Positions 52,114 to 62,532 of a stretch of 64,000 nucleotides of DNA are shown piece by piece (the stretch's first letter is position 1; every line of letters starts with the position of its first letter). Made by a program: the position numbers and the translations under genes. The notes under the pieces are model-generated. The model made no database searches. It was not told the DNA's origin and was given only the letters and a program-made list of their open reading frames with translations. Origin of the DNA: CAIKLP01 sp965279595 (GTDB taxonomy: Bacteria > Bacteroidota > Bacteroidia > Sphingobacteriales > Sphingobacteriaceae). The stretch covers positions 1,922,001 through 1,986,000 of the forward strand of contig OZ257246.1 of NCBI GenBank assembly GCA_965279595.1, written 5' to 3'.

Positions 52114-55100
52114 ATGCGTTATAAAATCTTATTTCTTTTTCTGTTTTTTTCATTTCTAAGTAACTATTCTTTTGCTCAACCAAAAGGATTTTCAGGTGAT
52201 CCTCTAAAATTTATTTCAGAAATGGATAATTATTTTAGAGATGCAAAAGTGGAAGATGAAACAAGAAAATCATTGCAAGATTTTAAAAGAATTTATGAAG
52301 CTGGTTTTTATAATGATGATCAGAAAAAAATAATTATTTCTCTTGCATCAAAAATGGCTGATCGCAAAATGAAAGCTGATCAGGAATACCGTGATTATAT
52401 GAATACTTTAATTGCACTTTCTAAAAGCAATAAACTTGATGCATTTGAAAAAGTAACCACTGCCCTTGCAACATTGATTAATAAAAGAAACCGCGACGCA
52501 AGCAATTATTTGAATTTCACTTCCGAATTTTTTAATGGTCAGATATTGAATGTTTCAAAGTCTACAAAATGGTATTTCTTAACAGACAATTATGAAATGT
52601 TATTTGATTCTGTTCCGAAGATCAAAACACTAGGAAAGATTAATTTAATTTCAGAAGCAAGAGGGGACCGTTCAATTATATATGAAACTGAAGGAACTTA
52701 CTTCCCTTTGAAAAAAATATGGCGTGCAAAAGCTGGGAAAGTTTATTGGACAAGAGGTGGACAAGATAGCTTAGTGGTTTATGCTAATTTGAATAGATAT
52801 GCAGTAGATTGTAGTAAATCTGATTTTTCTGCTGATTCAGTATTGTTTTTCCATACTCAATTATTCACTAAACCTTTAGTTGGACGATTTGAAGATCGAT
52901 TAACTACCAATATAAAAGTTAGTAATGCTACTTATCCTAAATTCGATTCATATCAAAAAAATTATGACATCAAAGATTTTTTTAAGAATGTAGATTACCA
53001 TGGTGGCTTTAGTATGGCAGGCAGTAAGTTGTATGGCATTGGTTCAGATGATGAAAAAGCATCCATACTTATTTATGTAAATGGAATTGTTGCACTTCGA
53101 ACTTTTTCAAATGCGTATATTCTACAAAAGGATGAAGTAGTTGCCTATCCAACTGAAGTTTCTATTTATTTGCAGAAAGATTCAATTTACCATCCAGGCG
53201 TGGAGTTCAGATTCAATGCTACAAAGAGACAAATGGTTTTGCTAAGAAAAGATGAAGGCATCGGAAATTCTTCTTTCTTTGATTCTTACCATCAAATGAC
53301 ATTTGAAGTTGAACGCATGCAATGGGATATTGATAAACCTATTATTGAAATGGGAATGATCAAAGGTCAATTTCAACAAGAATCATTTTTTGAATCTAAG
53401 AATTTTTACAAAGAAGAAAAGTTTAGAAAAGTGGCAGGTATTTCTGATACCAACCCTTTGAGTATATTGAAAAGACTATCTATTCAACAAAAATCAAAAA
53501 CAATAAGTATTGCAAGTTATGCTGATGCTGTGCGTTTAAAAGAATCAGAAGTTTTAGGTCTATTGAGAAGTTTAGTAGAGCAAGGATTTATTCGCTTAAA
53601 TGAAAATAAAGGATTATTAACCATCACAGAAAAGACATTTGATTTTATTAGTAATGAATCAGGAAAATTGGACTATGATGTTATACGTTTTGGTTCATTA
53701 GCTGATTCAAGTTTGAATGCCAAATTAAATTTAAAAACCAAAGACTTAGACATCATTGGTATAGATCAAATATTTTTAAGTGATTCGCAAAGTGTAAATA
53801 TTCGCCCTCTATATGGAACTGTTAAAGTGAAAGCCAATAGAGATATGGTTTTTGGAGGTAAAGTACATGCAGGAACATTGGATTTCTATGGAAAGAATTT
53901 TGAGTTCAGTTATAATGAATTCAAAATTGATATGGCAAAAATTGATTCTTTGAAAATAAAAGTATTGAGTAATGAAGATATTAATGGACGCAGAAATTTA
54001 TTGAGTTTGAAAACTGTTTTGCGTGATATTAATGGTGTTTTATACATTGATGACAATGATAATAAATCAGGTTTGAAAAAGTATCCGCAATATCCTTTGT
54101 TCCGCGCAAACAATGAATCATACGTTTATTATGATTACCCTTATATTCAAAAAGGAGTTTACAGAAGAGCTGATTTCTTTTTCAAAATTGAACCTTTTAC
54201 GATTGATAGTTTAGATGATATTACTTCTACCAGTGGATTGTCATTCCCAGGTAATTTTCATTCAGGTGGCATATTCCCTGACTTTGACGAGACTTTAACA
54301 TTTCAACCTGATACTTCCTTGGGATTTGTGAGTTATGCGCCTGCAGGTGGTTATCCATTATATAAAGGAAAGGGAACTTATGAAAATCAAATTAGATTAA
54401 GTGAATCAGGTTTATATGGAAAAGGTACAATCAAATACATTGCCTCAACTACTAAATCAGATAAGTTTTTGTTTTTATTGGATTCAATGAATGCGAACAT
54501 CAACACTTTTGATTTGCAGAAACAAAGTGTAAACCCACTTGCGGCTTCAACAGAGTCTTATATGCATTGGGAACCATATGAAGACAGTATGTTTGTTAAA
54601 AGTAAATTAACACCTACAAATTTATATTTGGGTAAAAATTTATTCAAAGGAACCATTTGTTATACACCAAATAGTTTAAGAGGAAACGGTTGGTCAAGTA
54701 TTAAAGGTGCTGATTTATTCTCTAGAGATTTTGATTTCAATCCAGATGATTTTACTGCTGAACATTCCATTGCAAGAATTTATGCTTTAGATTCTACCAA
54801 ATTTGCAATTGAAGCTGGTGATGTAAAATCAAAAATAGATTTCATTGCTCGTCAAGGTGATTTTGTTTCCAATGATCCAAAATCATTAATTAAATTTCCT
54901 GCAAATAATTATTCAACTACTTTGCCAGAATTTACTTGGTTCTTTGATTTACAACAAATGACTTTCCGTAAAGGTACTGTACCTGCTGATTCCTATTCAT
55001 TTATTTCAACACATCCTTTACAAGATTCCTTATATTTTGAAGCTACCAATGCTTTATATGATTTAAAAACAACTGAAATTAAAATTGATGGTGTAAAAAA

Positions 55101-56481
55101 ATTATTGATTGCAGATGCTGAAATTAAGCCGGGTGATATGCATGTGGAAATATTTGGTGATGCAATCATGAGAAGATTAGAAAATGCGGAAATATTTGCA
55201 AATACCACTTCTCGATTCCATAGATTGTATGATGCAAAAGTAGATATCTATGCAAGAAGAAGATACAATGCCAATGCTTATTATGATTATAAAACGAAGA
55301 AAGATAAAGTAAGTCAGAAAATTAATTTCATGGAAATCAGAGTTGATTCAACCAATCAATCATATGGTAAAGGTTCGATTACTGACACCATGAATTTCTT
55401 ATTAAATAGCAAAGTTAGATACAAAGGTGATGTTTATTTGCATGCAGCAGATCGCTTTTTAACTTATGATGGTTTCGTTAAAATAAATACTAAGAGTCAA
55501 ATTATACAAACTCAATATTTTAGATATAAAGGATTTGTAAATCCTGATACTGTGGCTTTAGTTTTCAATGATCCTAGAGATGAAAACAAAAACAGAGTAT
55601 TTACTGGTGTTCATTTAGGAATCACTAACTATGAGGGTTATGGAACTTTCTTAAGTAAAAAAATTGAACCGAATGATGTTGATGTAATTAATGTTGAGGG
55701 GAAATTAGTGTACGACGAAAAAATGAAATTGTTTAAAGTTGGACAAGATGACAAACTTTTTTCAACTGCATTGAAAGGGAAGTATTATACATTTAATGAT
55801 GAGAAAGAGCAAATTACAGCAGAAGGTCCAATTGATTTAGGTGTTGAGTTTGCTGATAAATTGAAACTAAGCACTGCAGGTATTGTCACTGATAATTTAG
55901 GTCAAAACCAAGTTATAGTTGATGTTGTAGCTTTGTTGGATTTTGTTTTCTTACCTGAAGCAACAGCCATAATGCAAAAGGATATCGACTTAAATGGTTA
56001 TGATTCTGATGTTGATAAAAAAGATAGAGCAGCATTTGAAAAAGGAATTACAGAATTATTAGCAGAAGAAGATGCAACTAAATTATTGAATGATATCAAA
56101 CTTTCAGGATTGTATAAACAGCCAACTACTTTAAATAAAGGTTTTGTAATTTCTGATGTTCAAATGCAATGGGATCAATCTAAGCGCTCATGGCGATCTA
56201 CTACCAATAAAATTGGTATCATGAATAGTTATGATAAACAAATCAATAAAACATTTAAAGGTTATATGGAAGTAGTTAGAAAACGTAGTGGAAATATTGT
56301 CAATTTATATTTTGAAATGAATCCAGATGTTTGGTACTTCTATACTTTCCGTCAAGGACAAATGGAGGCTATTTCTTCAAATGAAGATTTCAATAAAATT
56401 TTAACAGAAAAAACCAAAGGTAGTTCACCATTTAGTATTTCAGCAATGAAACGTAAATTGGATTTCGTAAGGTCATTTTAA
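52114..56481 (+). CDS. giant secreted protein of unknown function
   Basis: 1455 residues from ATG 52114, which gives a clean signal peptide MRYKILFLFLFFSFLSNYSF-AQ; the ATG at 52063 lies inside prmA. No known enzyme motif was recognised. An early helical part (about 25-150) is followed by long repeated beta-rich regions of alternating short strands. Near residues 455-505 there is a winged-helix-like segment (RLKESEVLGLLRSLVEQGFI and LNENKGLLTITEKTFDFI). The next part has a beta-helix look (SLNAKLNLKTKDLDIIGI, GTVKVKANRDMVFGGKVHAG). It lies 20 bases after prmA. The genes before it are cytosolic, so it may be the start of a new transcript with mpl. Large proteins of this kind recur in Bacteroidota but I cannot name the family. 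Confidence 0.65.
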   Translation: MRYKILFLFLFFSFLSNYSFAQPKGFSGDPLKFISEMDNYFRDAKVEDETRKSLQDFKRIYEAGFYNDDQKKIIISLASKMADRKMKADQEYRDYMNTLIALSKSNKLDAFEKVTTALATLINKRNRDASNYLNFTSEFFNGQILNVSKSTKWYFLTDNYEMLFDSVPKIKTLGKINLISEARGDRSIIYETEGTYFPLKKIWRAKAGKVYWTRGGQDSLVVYANLNRYAVDCSKSDFSADSVLFFHTQLFTKPLVGRFEDRLTTNIKVSNATYPKFDSYQKNYDIKDFFKNVDYHGGFSMAGSKLYGIGSDDEKASILIYVNGIVALRTFSNAYILQKDEVVAYPTEVSIYLQKDSIYHPGVEFRFNATKRQMVLLRKDEGIGNSSFFDSYHQMTFEVERMQWDIDKPIIEMGMIKGQFQQESFFESKNFYKEEKFRKVAGISDTNPLSILKRLSIQQKSKTISIASYADAVRLKESEVLGLLRSLVEQGFIRLNENKGLLTITEKTFDFISNESGKLDYDVIRFGSLADSSLNAKLNLKTKDLDIIGIDQIFLSDSQSVNIRPLYGTVKVKANRDMVFGGKVHAGTLDFYGKNFEFSYNEFKIDMAKIDSLKIKVLSNEDINGRRNLLSLKTVLRDINGVLYIDDNDNKSGLKKYPQYPLFRANNESYVYYDYPYIQKGVYRRADFFFKIEPFTIDSLDDITSTSGLSFPGNFHSGGIFPDFDETLTFQPDTSLGFVSYAPAGGYPLYKGKGTYENQIRLSESGLYGKGTIKYIASTTKSDKFLFLLDSMNANINTFDLQKQSVNPLAASTESYMHWEPYEDSMFVKSKLTPTNLYLGKNLFKGTICYTPNSLRGNGWSSIKGADLFSRDFDFNPDDFTAEHSIARIYALDSTKFAIEAGDVKSKIDFIARQGDFVSNDPKSLIKFPANNYSTTLPEFTWFFDLQQMTFRKGTVPADSYSFISTHPLQDSLYFEATNALYDLKTTEIKIDGVKKLLIADAEIKPGDMHVEIFGDAIMRRLENAEIFANTTSRFHRLYDAKVDIYARRRYNANAYYDYKTKKDKVSQKINFMEIRVDSTNQSYGKGSITDTMNFLLNSKVRYKGDVYLHAADRFLTYDGFVKINTKSQIIQTQYFRYKGFVNPDTVALVFNDPRDENKNRVFTGVHLGITNYEGYGTFLSKKIEPNDVDVINVEGKLVYDEKMKLFKVGQDDKLFSTALKGKYYTFNDEKEQITAEGPIDLGVEFADKLKLSTAGIVTDNLGQNQVIVDVVALLDFVFLPEATAIMQKDIDLNGYDSDVDKKDRAAFEKGITELLAEEDATKLLNDIKLSGLYKQPTTLNKGFVISDVQMQWDQSKRSWRSTTNKIGIMNSYDKQINKTFKGYMEVVRKRSGNIVNLYFEMNPDVWYFYTFRQGQMEAISSNEDFNKILTEKTKGSSPFSISAMKRKLDFVRSF

Positions 56482-56498
56482 TAGAATTTATAATAATT

Positions 56499-57863
56499 AT
56501 GAGAATACATTTTATTGCAATTGGCGGAAGTGCGATGCATAATTTAGCAATTGCTTTACATAAAAAAGGATTGCAAGTTTCAGGTTCAGATGATGAAATT
56601 TTTGAACCATCAAAAAGTAGATTGGCAAAGCATGGCTTGATGCCAGCAAATGAAGGATGGAATGCTGATTCAATCAATAAGGATTTAGATGCAGTTATTT
56701 TAGGAATGCATGCTAGAGCCGATAATCCTGAATTATTAAAAGCAAAAGAATTAGGCATTCCTATTTATTCTTATCCTGAATATATTTATGAACAATCAAA
56801 AGATAAAAATAGAATAGTAATAGGAGGTAGTCATGGTAAGACCTCTATCACTGCTATGATTCTTCATGTATTACATTCAGCAAAATTCCCTATAGATTAT
56901 ATGGTAGGAGCTCAGTTAGCTGGCTTTGATACCATGGTAAAAATTAGCAATGAAACTAAAACAATTATTTTAGAAGGAGATGAGTATTTATCTTCACCAA
57001 TAGATCGAAGACCAAAGTTTCATTTGTATAGAGCAAACATTGCAGTATTAAGTGGAATTGCTTGGGATCATATCAATGTTTTTCCAACTTTTGAAAATTA
57101 TATTGAACAGTTTAGTATTTTCATTGATACCCTAGAACCCAATGCTGCATTGATTTATAATGAATTGGATATTGAATTGAAAAGATTAGTTGAGAATCAT
57201 TCAAGAACAGATATCACAAGAATTCCTTATATCGCACATGTATCTCATATTAAAGATGGAATAACCTATTTAGGAAATGAAAATGAGCTTGTACCCTTAT
57301 TAATTTTTGGAGAACATAATTTACAAAATTTAAATGCTGCAAAAATAGTTTGCCAACAGTTAAATATTTCCGCTGAAATATTTGATAAGCATATTCAAAC
57401 TTTTAATGGAGCTTCCAAAAGGTTAGAATTAATTGCGAAAACTGCGACTAGTAATGTTTACAAGGATTTTGCACATTCTCCCTCTAAATTGAAAGCCACA
57501 ACGATGGCAGTTAAAAATCAATTTGAAAATAGAAGGTTAATTGCATGTATGGAGCTGCATACGTTTAGTAGCTTAACTGCTGAATTTTTAAAAGAATATC
57601 ATGGTGCTATGGATGCAGCTGATGAAGCAATTGTTTACTTCAATCCACATACTATTGAACATAAAAAGTTGGCATCAATTTCTGTTGATCAAGTAAAAAG
57701 TGCATTTGCTCGAAATGATATAAAAGTGTTTACCAATTCTCAAGAATTGCAAGCTTATTTAATGCAAATTTCTTGGTTAAACAGTAATTTATTATTGATG
57801 AGTTCAGGTAATTTTGATGGTATTCAAATGGAAGAATTTGCTGAAAAATTGTTGAGTAAGTAA
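56499..57863 (+). CDS. mpl: Mur ligase of the Mpl type (peptidoglycan recycling)
   Basis: Links UDP-MurNAc to recycled L-Ala-gamma-D-Glu-meso-Dap or a related peptide. 454 residues. N-terminal Rossmann motif IHFIAIGGSAMHNLAIALHK, the ATP P-loop IVIGGSHGKTSITAMILHVL, central IILEGDEYLSSPIDRRPKF, AWDHINVFPTFENYIEQF and the C-terminal GASKRLELIAK, which includes the substrate-side positions of Mpl. A meso-Dap specificity cannot be proved here. It starts 17 bases after the giant secreted-protein gene. Confidence 0.9.
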   Translation: MRIHFIAIGGSAMHNLAIALHKKGLQVSGSDDEIFEPSKSRLAKHGLMPANEGWNADSINKDLDAVILGMHARADNPELLKAKELGIPIYSYPEYIYEQSKDKNRIVIGGSHGKTSITAMILHVLHSAKFPIDYMVGAQLAGFDTMVKISNETKTIILEGDEYLSSPIDRRPKFHLYRANIAVLSGIAWDHINVFPTFENYIEQFSIFIDTLEPNAALIYNELDIELKRLVENHSRTDITRIPYIAHVSHIKDGITYLGNENELVPLLIFGEHNLQNLNAAKIVCQQLNISAEIFDKHIQTFNGASKRLELIAKTATSNVYKDFAHSPSKLKATTMAVKNQFENRRLIACMELHTFSSLTAEFLKEYHGAMDAADEAIVYFNPHTIEHKKLASISVDQVKSAFARNDIKVFTNSQELQAYLMQISWLNSNLLLMSSGNFDGIQMEEFAEKLLSK

Positions 57864-58015
57864 TAAATAGTCAATTAAAGGGCTTTTTTAAGTTAAATTT
57901 CAATTAATAATAGTTCTCTTAATTGCCTGAATTAGAGAAGATAATAATAAGAATGTGGATATCTTAAGAAATTCAAAAACTTCTTCACATCGACCAATTC
58001 AAAATATTATAAATT

Positions 58016-58023
58016 TATATTTG
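58016..58023 (+). promoter_or_regulatory. -7 element of ftsK
   Basis: TATATTTG, a perfect match, 16 bases before the ATG at 58040; -33 TTG not seen. Confidence 0.55.
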
Positions 58024-58039
58024 CATATAAAGCAAAAGA

Positions 58040-60688
58040 ATGGCTAATAAATTAAGATCAGAACTACCTAGGGAAGTGGAAGAAAGTAGTCCTGCACCTA
58101 AAGAAAAAAATATTCAGAATCCTAAAATTAAGGAAAAGGAGAGTAGCCCAAAGACTGAAAAAAAAGAATCATCTGGGTTGAAATTCGCATTCTTAACTGA
58201 CAGCAGAGTTGTTAAAATAGCAGGATTATTATTGCTATTAATTTCAGTTTATTTGTTTGTTGCTTTTTGTTCTTTTTTAGTTACTTGGCAAGATGATCAA
58301 AGCGTAGTTTCAGGTGCAAGTCTTAGAATTATTTTTGATGCTCAAAATAATAAGGTTGAAAATTGGTTAGGAATTATTGGTGCAATGCTCTCGCATATTT
58401 TCATGCACCGCTGGTTTGGCCTATCATCATTCATATTTGTATTCGCAACATTTATTATTGGCTATAGAACTTTGTTTAAAGTTTCCTTAGTTAATATTCC
58501 TAAAAGTTTAGCATACTCTTTATTTTTACTTGTATTCATCTCTGTAGCTTTTGGTTTCATATTAAGTTTCGCTAAAACGGATTATTATTTTCTTGCTGGT
58601 GCCTATGGTTTAAGAGCAAATGAATGGCTCTCAACAATTTTAGGTAAAACAGGAACAGCGGGTTTACTTGTGTTTGCTGGACTTTCATGTTTAGTGATAG
58701 CATATAATTTAGAATTTAAATCACCTATTTCAAAAAGGGAGAAAAAGATTTTTGCTTCATTAGATGAAGAGGAACTGATTCCAGTTGAAGCTAATCGAAA
58801 AGCAGAATTAATTAAACCTGAATTTGAAGCTAAGCCAAATGCAGTTGAATTTCCAATATTGAATAAACCATTGGCTGAAGAAAAAATGCCAGTGTTGAAA
58901 GTCATAGAAGAGAAGCAAGAGGAAGAAATTTTAGAAGAAGAACTTCAGGAAGAACAAGCAATGGAAATGAACATCATTGCTGAAAGTACCAGCATTATTA
59001 CTAATGAACCTGATGGTTTTGAAGAGGTTTCCTATACTAAAGAAAAAGAAACACCCATTGCTGAAGTCCCTTTGGAAATGGCAGTGGTGGCACCAATCAA
59101 TGAATCAGAAGTACCGACAGATGCAGCAGAAATTACGGCTGCAGATTTAGTTAGAGAGCTAGGTGAATATGATCCAACCTTGGATTTATCTTCTTATAAA
59201 TATCCACCTTTAGATTTATTAGAAAATTATGGAAGTTCTAAAATCGCTGTAAATACTGAGGAATTAGAAAGAAATAAAAACAGAATTGTAGAAACTCTAG
59301 GTCATTACAATATTGATATTGCAAAAATAAAAGCAACTATTGGTCCTACAGTAACACTATATGAAATTGTTCCAGCAGCCGGTGTGAGAATTTCAAAAAT
59401 TAAAAATCTAGAAGATGATATCGCCTTAAGTTTATCTGCATTAGGAATTCGAATTATTGCACCTATTCCAGGCAAAGGAACTATTGGTATTGAAGTTCCA
59501 AACCAGAATCCAGAAATGGTTTCTATGCGTTCAGTATTAGCTTCTGAGAAATATCAAACTGCACAAATGGATTTACCTATTGCATTAGGTAAGACAATTT
59601 CAAATGAAGTATATATTGCCGATTTAGCTAAAATGCCGCATTTGTTGATGGCTGGAGCAACAGGGCAAGGAAAATCAGTAGGGATAAATGCATTGTTAAT
59701 TTCCTTATTGTATAAAAAACATCCATCGCAAATTAAGTTTGTCATGGTTGATCCTAAAAAAGTGGAATTAACTTTATTTAGAAAAATTGAACGACACTTT
59801 TTAGCAAAACTCCCAGGTGATGGTGATGCAATTATTACTGACACCAAAAAAGTGGTTCATACTTTAAATTCATTGTGTATTGAAATGGATCAACGTTATG
59901 AGTTATTGAAAGATGCTCATGTTAGAAATTTAAAAGAATACAATGTTAAATTTATTGGAAGAAAATTAAATCCTCAAGAAGGTCATCGTTATTTACCGTA
60001 TATAGTTTTAGTAATTGATGAGTTTGCAGATTTAATGATGACAGCTGGTAAAGAAATTGAAACACCAATAGCAAGATTAGCTCAATTAGCCAGAGCAATT
60101 GGTATTCATTTGGTGATAGCTACTCAAAGACCTTCAGTGAATGTAATTACTGGTACTATTAAAGCTAACTTTCCAGGACGATTAGCATTTAGAGTGAGTT
60201 CAAAAATAGATTCAAGAACAATTTTGGATGCTGGTGGAGCAGAGCAATTAATAGGAAGAGGTGACATGTTACTTTCTACTGGCAGTGATATTATTCGTTT
60301 GCAATGTGCTTTTGTTGATACACCAGAAGTTGAGAAAATAACTGAATTTATTGGTGCACAAAGAGGTTATGCAAGTGCACATATTTTACCTGAATATGTA
60401 GATGAATCAGGTGAAGGATCTTCAGCTAAAGATTTTGATCCAAATGAAAGAGATGGATTATTTGAAGATGCAGCGAGATTAATAGTTATGCATCAACAAG
60501 GATCAACTTCATTGATTCAACGTAAATTAAAATTAGGATATAACCGTGCTGGTAGAATTATAGATCAGCTAGAAGCATTTGGTATAGTTGGACCATTTGA
60601 AGGTTCAAAAGCTAGGGAAGTACTAATCAAAGATGAATATGCGTTAGAACAACATCTAAGTACTATGTTTAATACAAACAAAAATTAA
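58040..60688 (+). CDS. ftsK: DNA translocase FtsK
   Basis: Moves DNA through the division septum and couples chromosome resolution to division. 882 residues. Four membrane helices between about 60 and 225 follow a charged N-terminal leader. A Glu/Lys-rich linker (about 240-390) leads to the motor domain: LLMAGATGQGKSVGINALL (Walker A), LPYIVLVIDEFADLMMTAG (Walker B) and the arginine-bearing ATQRPSVNVITGTIK. The C-terminal gamma winged helix is ARLIVMHQQGSTSLIQRKLK and GYNRAGRIIDQLEAFGIVG. Length is normal for this phylum. Its own promoter is seen. Confidence 0.97.
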   Translation: MANKLRSELPREVEESSPAPKEKNIQNPKIKEKESSPKTEKKESSGLKFAFLTDSRVVKIAGLLLLLISVYLFVAFCSFLVTWQDDQSVVSGASLRIIFDAQNNKVENWLGIIGAMLSHIFMHRWFGLSSFIFVFATFIIGYRTLFKVSLVNIPKSLAYSLFLLVFISVAFGFILSFAKTDYYFLAGAYGLRANEWLSTILGKTGTAGLLVFAGLSCLVIAYNLEFKSPISKREKKIFASLDEEELIPVEANRKAELIKPEFEAKPNAVEFPILNKPLAEEKMPVLKVIEEKQEEEILEEELQEEQAMEMNIIAESTSIITNEPDGFEEVSYTKEKETPIAEVPLEMAVVAPINESEVPTDAAEITAADLVRELGEYDPTLDLSSYKYPPLDLLENYGSSKIAVNTEELERNKNRIVETLGHYNIDIAKIKATIGPTVTLYEIVPAAGVRISKIKNLEDDIALSLSALGIRIIAPIPGKGTIGIEVPNQNPEMVSMRSVLASEKYQTAQMDLPIALGKTISNEVYIADLAKMPHLLMAGATGQGKSVGINALLISLLYKKHPSQIKFVMVDPKKVELTLFRKIERHFLAKLPGDGDAIITDTKKVVHTLNSLCIEMDQRYELLKDAHVRNLKEYNVKFIGRKLNPQEGHRYLPYIVLVIDEFADLMMTAGKEIETPIARLAQLARAIGIHLVIATQRPSVNVITGTIKANFPGRLAFRVSSKIDSRTILDAGGAEQLIGRGDMLLSTGSDIIRLQCAFVDTPEVEKITEFIGAQRGYASAHILPEYVDESGEGSSAKDFDPNERDGLFEDAARLIVMHQQGSTSLIQRKLKLGYNRAGRIIDQLEAFGIVGPFEGSKAREVLIKDEYALEQHLSTMFNTNKN

Positions 60689-60730
60689 TTGTATTGCTTT
60701 TATAGTACATACACTCCAAATAAATAGATT

Positions 60731-61378
60731 ATGTTGAAGAGATCATTGATTACCGCACTAATTTTGACCATTGGCTTATCAAGCGCTATTGCACAAGCAG
60801 ATAAAAAGGCGAAGGATATTTTAACTGCAGTAAGTGCAAAGTATAAAGGATTCAAAGCATTGAAGGCAGATTTTACCTATACTTTAGATAATCCAACCGC
60901 AAAAATAAAAGAAACGCAAAGCGGAACTATTATTCTATCAGGTGCAAAATATCGTTTAAATGTGGCTGGTCAAGAAGTGATTTGTGATGGCAAAACTTCT
61001 TGGACTTATATGAAGGAAGCAAAAGAAGTTCAAATCAATACTGTTGATCCAACGGATGATGGTATAAAACCTTCTGAAATTTTTACCATGTATGAAAAGG
61101 GATTTCTATATAAATTTATAGATGAAAAGATAGTAGCTGGTAAAGCCCAACAAAATATAGAACTTACACCAACAGATAAAACTAAAGAGTTTTTTAAAGT
61201 AAAATTGACCATTGATAAATCAAGCAAGCAAATTATTAAGAGTATAATTTATGATAAAAGTGGAAATCGTTATACTTATGCTATCAAAGCATTTGTTGCG
61301 AATCCAGCAATCAATGCTAGTACTTTTAGTTTTGATGCAAAAAAATATCCAGGTATAGAAGTTGTTGACTTAAGATAG
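60731..61378 (+). CDS. LolA-like outer-membrane lipoprotein carrier
   Basis: 215 residues. Signal peptide MLKRSLITALILTIGLSSAIAQ. The fold is suggested by FKALKADFTYTLDN, TQSGTIILSGAKYRLNVAG, EVICDGKTSWTYMKEAKEVQ (the LolA-type hydrophobic sheet and helix set) and ELTPTDKTKEFFKVKLTID. It would carry lipoproteins through the periplasm, or belong to the related LolA-like group of unknown cargo. It starts 43 bases after ftsK and is followed within 3 bases by the next small gene, so the three form an operon. Confidence 0.88.
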   Translation: MLKRSLITALILTIGLSSAIAQADKKAKDILTAVSAKYKGFKALKADFTYTLDNPTAKIKETQSGTIILSGAKYRLNVAGQEVICDGKTSWTYMKEAKEVQINTVDPTDDGIKPSEIFTMYEKGFLYKFIDEKIVAGKAQQNIELTPTDKTKEFFKVKLTIDKSSKQIIKSIIYDKSGNRYTYAIKAFVANPAINASTFSFDAKKYPGIEVVDLR

Positions 61379-61381
61379 GAA

Positions 61382-61645
61382 ATGAAAGCAAATCAAGGTA
61401 CCCTCGATAAAATTGAGGATTTATTTAAAGTATTGAATTTTAAAGTTCGTTATGAAAAGGGAAATTTCAAACCCGGTTCATGTGTAATTTTAACTAACAA
61501 AGTTGTTGTAGTAAACAAGTTTGCAACTACTGATGTAAAAGTTATAGCACTTATTGAAATTTTAAATTCACTTGAGCTTGATGAAAGTGGATTAGACGAA
61601 AATCAAATTAAATTTTTACATTCCGTTAAACAAGCAACTTTTTAA
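61382..61645 (+). CDS. small conserved-looking protein of unknown function
   Basis: 87 residues, cytosolic, no signal peptide. A basic N-terminal half (LDKIEDLFKVLNFKVRYEKG, NFKPGSCVILTNKVVVVNKF) is followed by a short helical region (VIALIEILNSLELDESGLDE). No known motif. It lies 3 bases after the lolA-like gene and 2 bases before the MBL hydrolase, so the three genes share one transcript. Codon use and base composition match the neighbours. Confidence 0.8.
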   Translation: MKANQGTLDKIEDLFKVLNFKVRYEKGNFKPGSCVILTNKVVVVNKFATTDVKVIALIEILNSLELDESGLDENQIKFLHSVKQATF

Positions 61646-61647
61646 TT

Positions 61648-62418
61648 GTGAAAATTACTTTCCTCGGTACCGGTACTTCTCAAGGTGTTCCAGTTATTGC
61701 TTGCGATTGCGAGGTTTGTACTTCTACTGATAAAAAAGATAAAAGACTTAGAACTTCGGTCATGATTGAAGTTCAAAATAAAGTTTTTGTAATTGATTCT
61801 GGTCCTGACTTTCGTTACCAAATGTTGCGTGAAAAAGTAAATCAATTAGATGCTATTTTATTTACACATGAACACAAAGACCATGTGGCTGGATTAGATG
61901 ATGTCAGAGCCTTCAATTTTAAGCATGATAGAGAAATTGATGTTTATGCTGAGGAGCGGGTTCAACGAGCATTAAAAAATGAATTTTCCTATATCTTTTC
62001 TGGTATTAATTACCCTGGCATTCCTCGAGTAATTTTACATGATCTGAAAAACCAATCAATCAATATTCAAGGGGTAGATGTTATTCCTATTGAAGTAAAG
62101 CATTTTAAATTACCTGTTTTTGGTTTTCGAATTGCAGATTTTACCTATATCACTGATGCAAAAACAATTTCATCAGAAGAAAAAGTAAAAATAAAAGGAT
62201 CAAAAGTATTGGTATTGAATTCACTTAGAAGGGCTGATCATATATCACATTTAACTTTAACCGAAGCCATTGCATTAGCTGAAGAATTAAATATTGAGCA
62301 AACATATCTCACTCATATCAGTCATCAACTTGGTAGGCATGGAGAAGTTGAAAAAGAGTTAAGTCTTTGTAAATCAAAAATTAATTTAGCCTACGACGGA
62401 CTGCAATTGGAAATGTAA
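61648..62418 (+). CDS. MBL-fold metallo-hydrolase (PhnP/RNase Z-like)
   Basis: 256 residues from GTG 61648; the next gene edge leaves no better start. Zinc motif is AILFTHEHKDHVAGLDDVRA (HxHxDH form, here HEHKDH). GTGTSQGVPVIACDCEVCTS carries cysteines that fit the PhnP-type N-terminal signature, and KVFVIDSGPDFRYQMLRE is the second motif. Later ligands are in HFKLPVFGFRIADF and LTHISHQLGRHGE. It is probably a cyclic phosphodiesterase or nuclease-like enzyme; substrate not known. Confidence 0.93.
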   Translation: MKITFLGTGTSQGVPVIACDCEVCTSTDKKDKRLRTSVMIEVQNKVFVIDSGPDFRYQMLREKVNQLDAILFTHEHKDHVAGLDDVRAFNFKHDREIDVYAEERVQRALKNEFSYIFSGINYPGIPRVILHDLKNQSINIQGVDVIPIEVKHFKLPVFGFRIADFTYITDAKTISSEEKVKIKGSKVLVLNSLRRADHISHLTLTEAIALAEELNIEQTYLTHISHQLGRHGEVEKELSLCKSKINLAYDGLQLEM

Positions 62419-62480
62419 TTTCCATTCTATTAAAAATATTACAAAAGTCCTGTTTTATTTCTACTACCTTTAGTTTAGTC

Positions 62481-62511
62481 AATTGAATATTATTTCTTAT
62501 TCAATTTTTTT
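62481..62511 (+). terminator. hairpin with T-run between the MBL and DUF885 genes
   Basis: Arms AATTGAATA / TATTCAATT with an 8-base loop, followed by a T-run, 22 bases before the DUF885 ATG. AT-rich, so of uncertain strength; it may end the lolA-MBL transcript. Confidence 0.55.
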
Positions 62512-62532
62512 CAAACCGTTAAACTAATTTCT

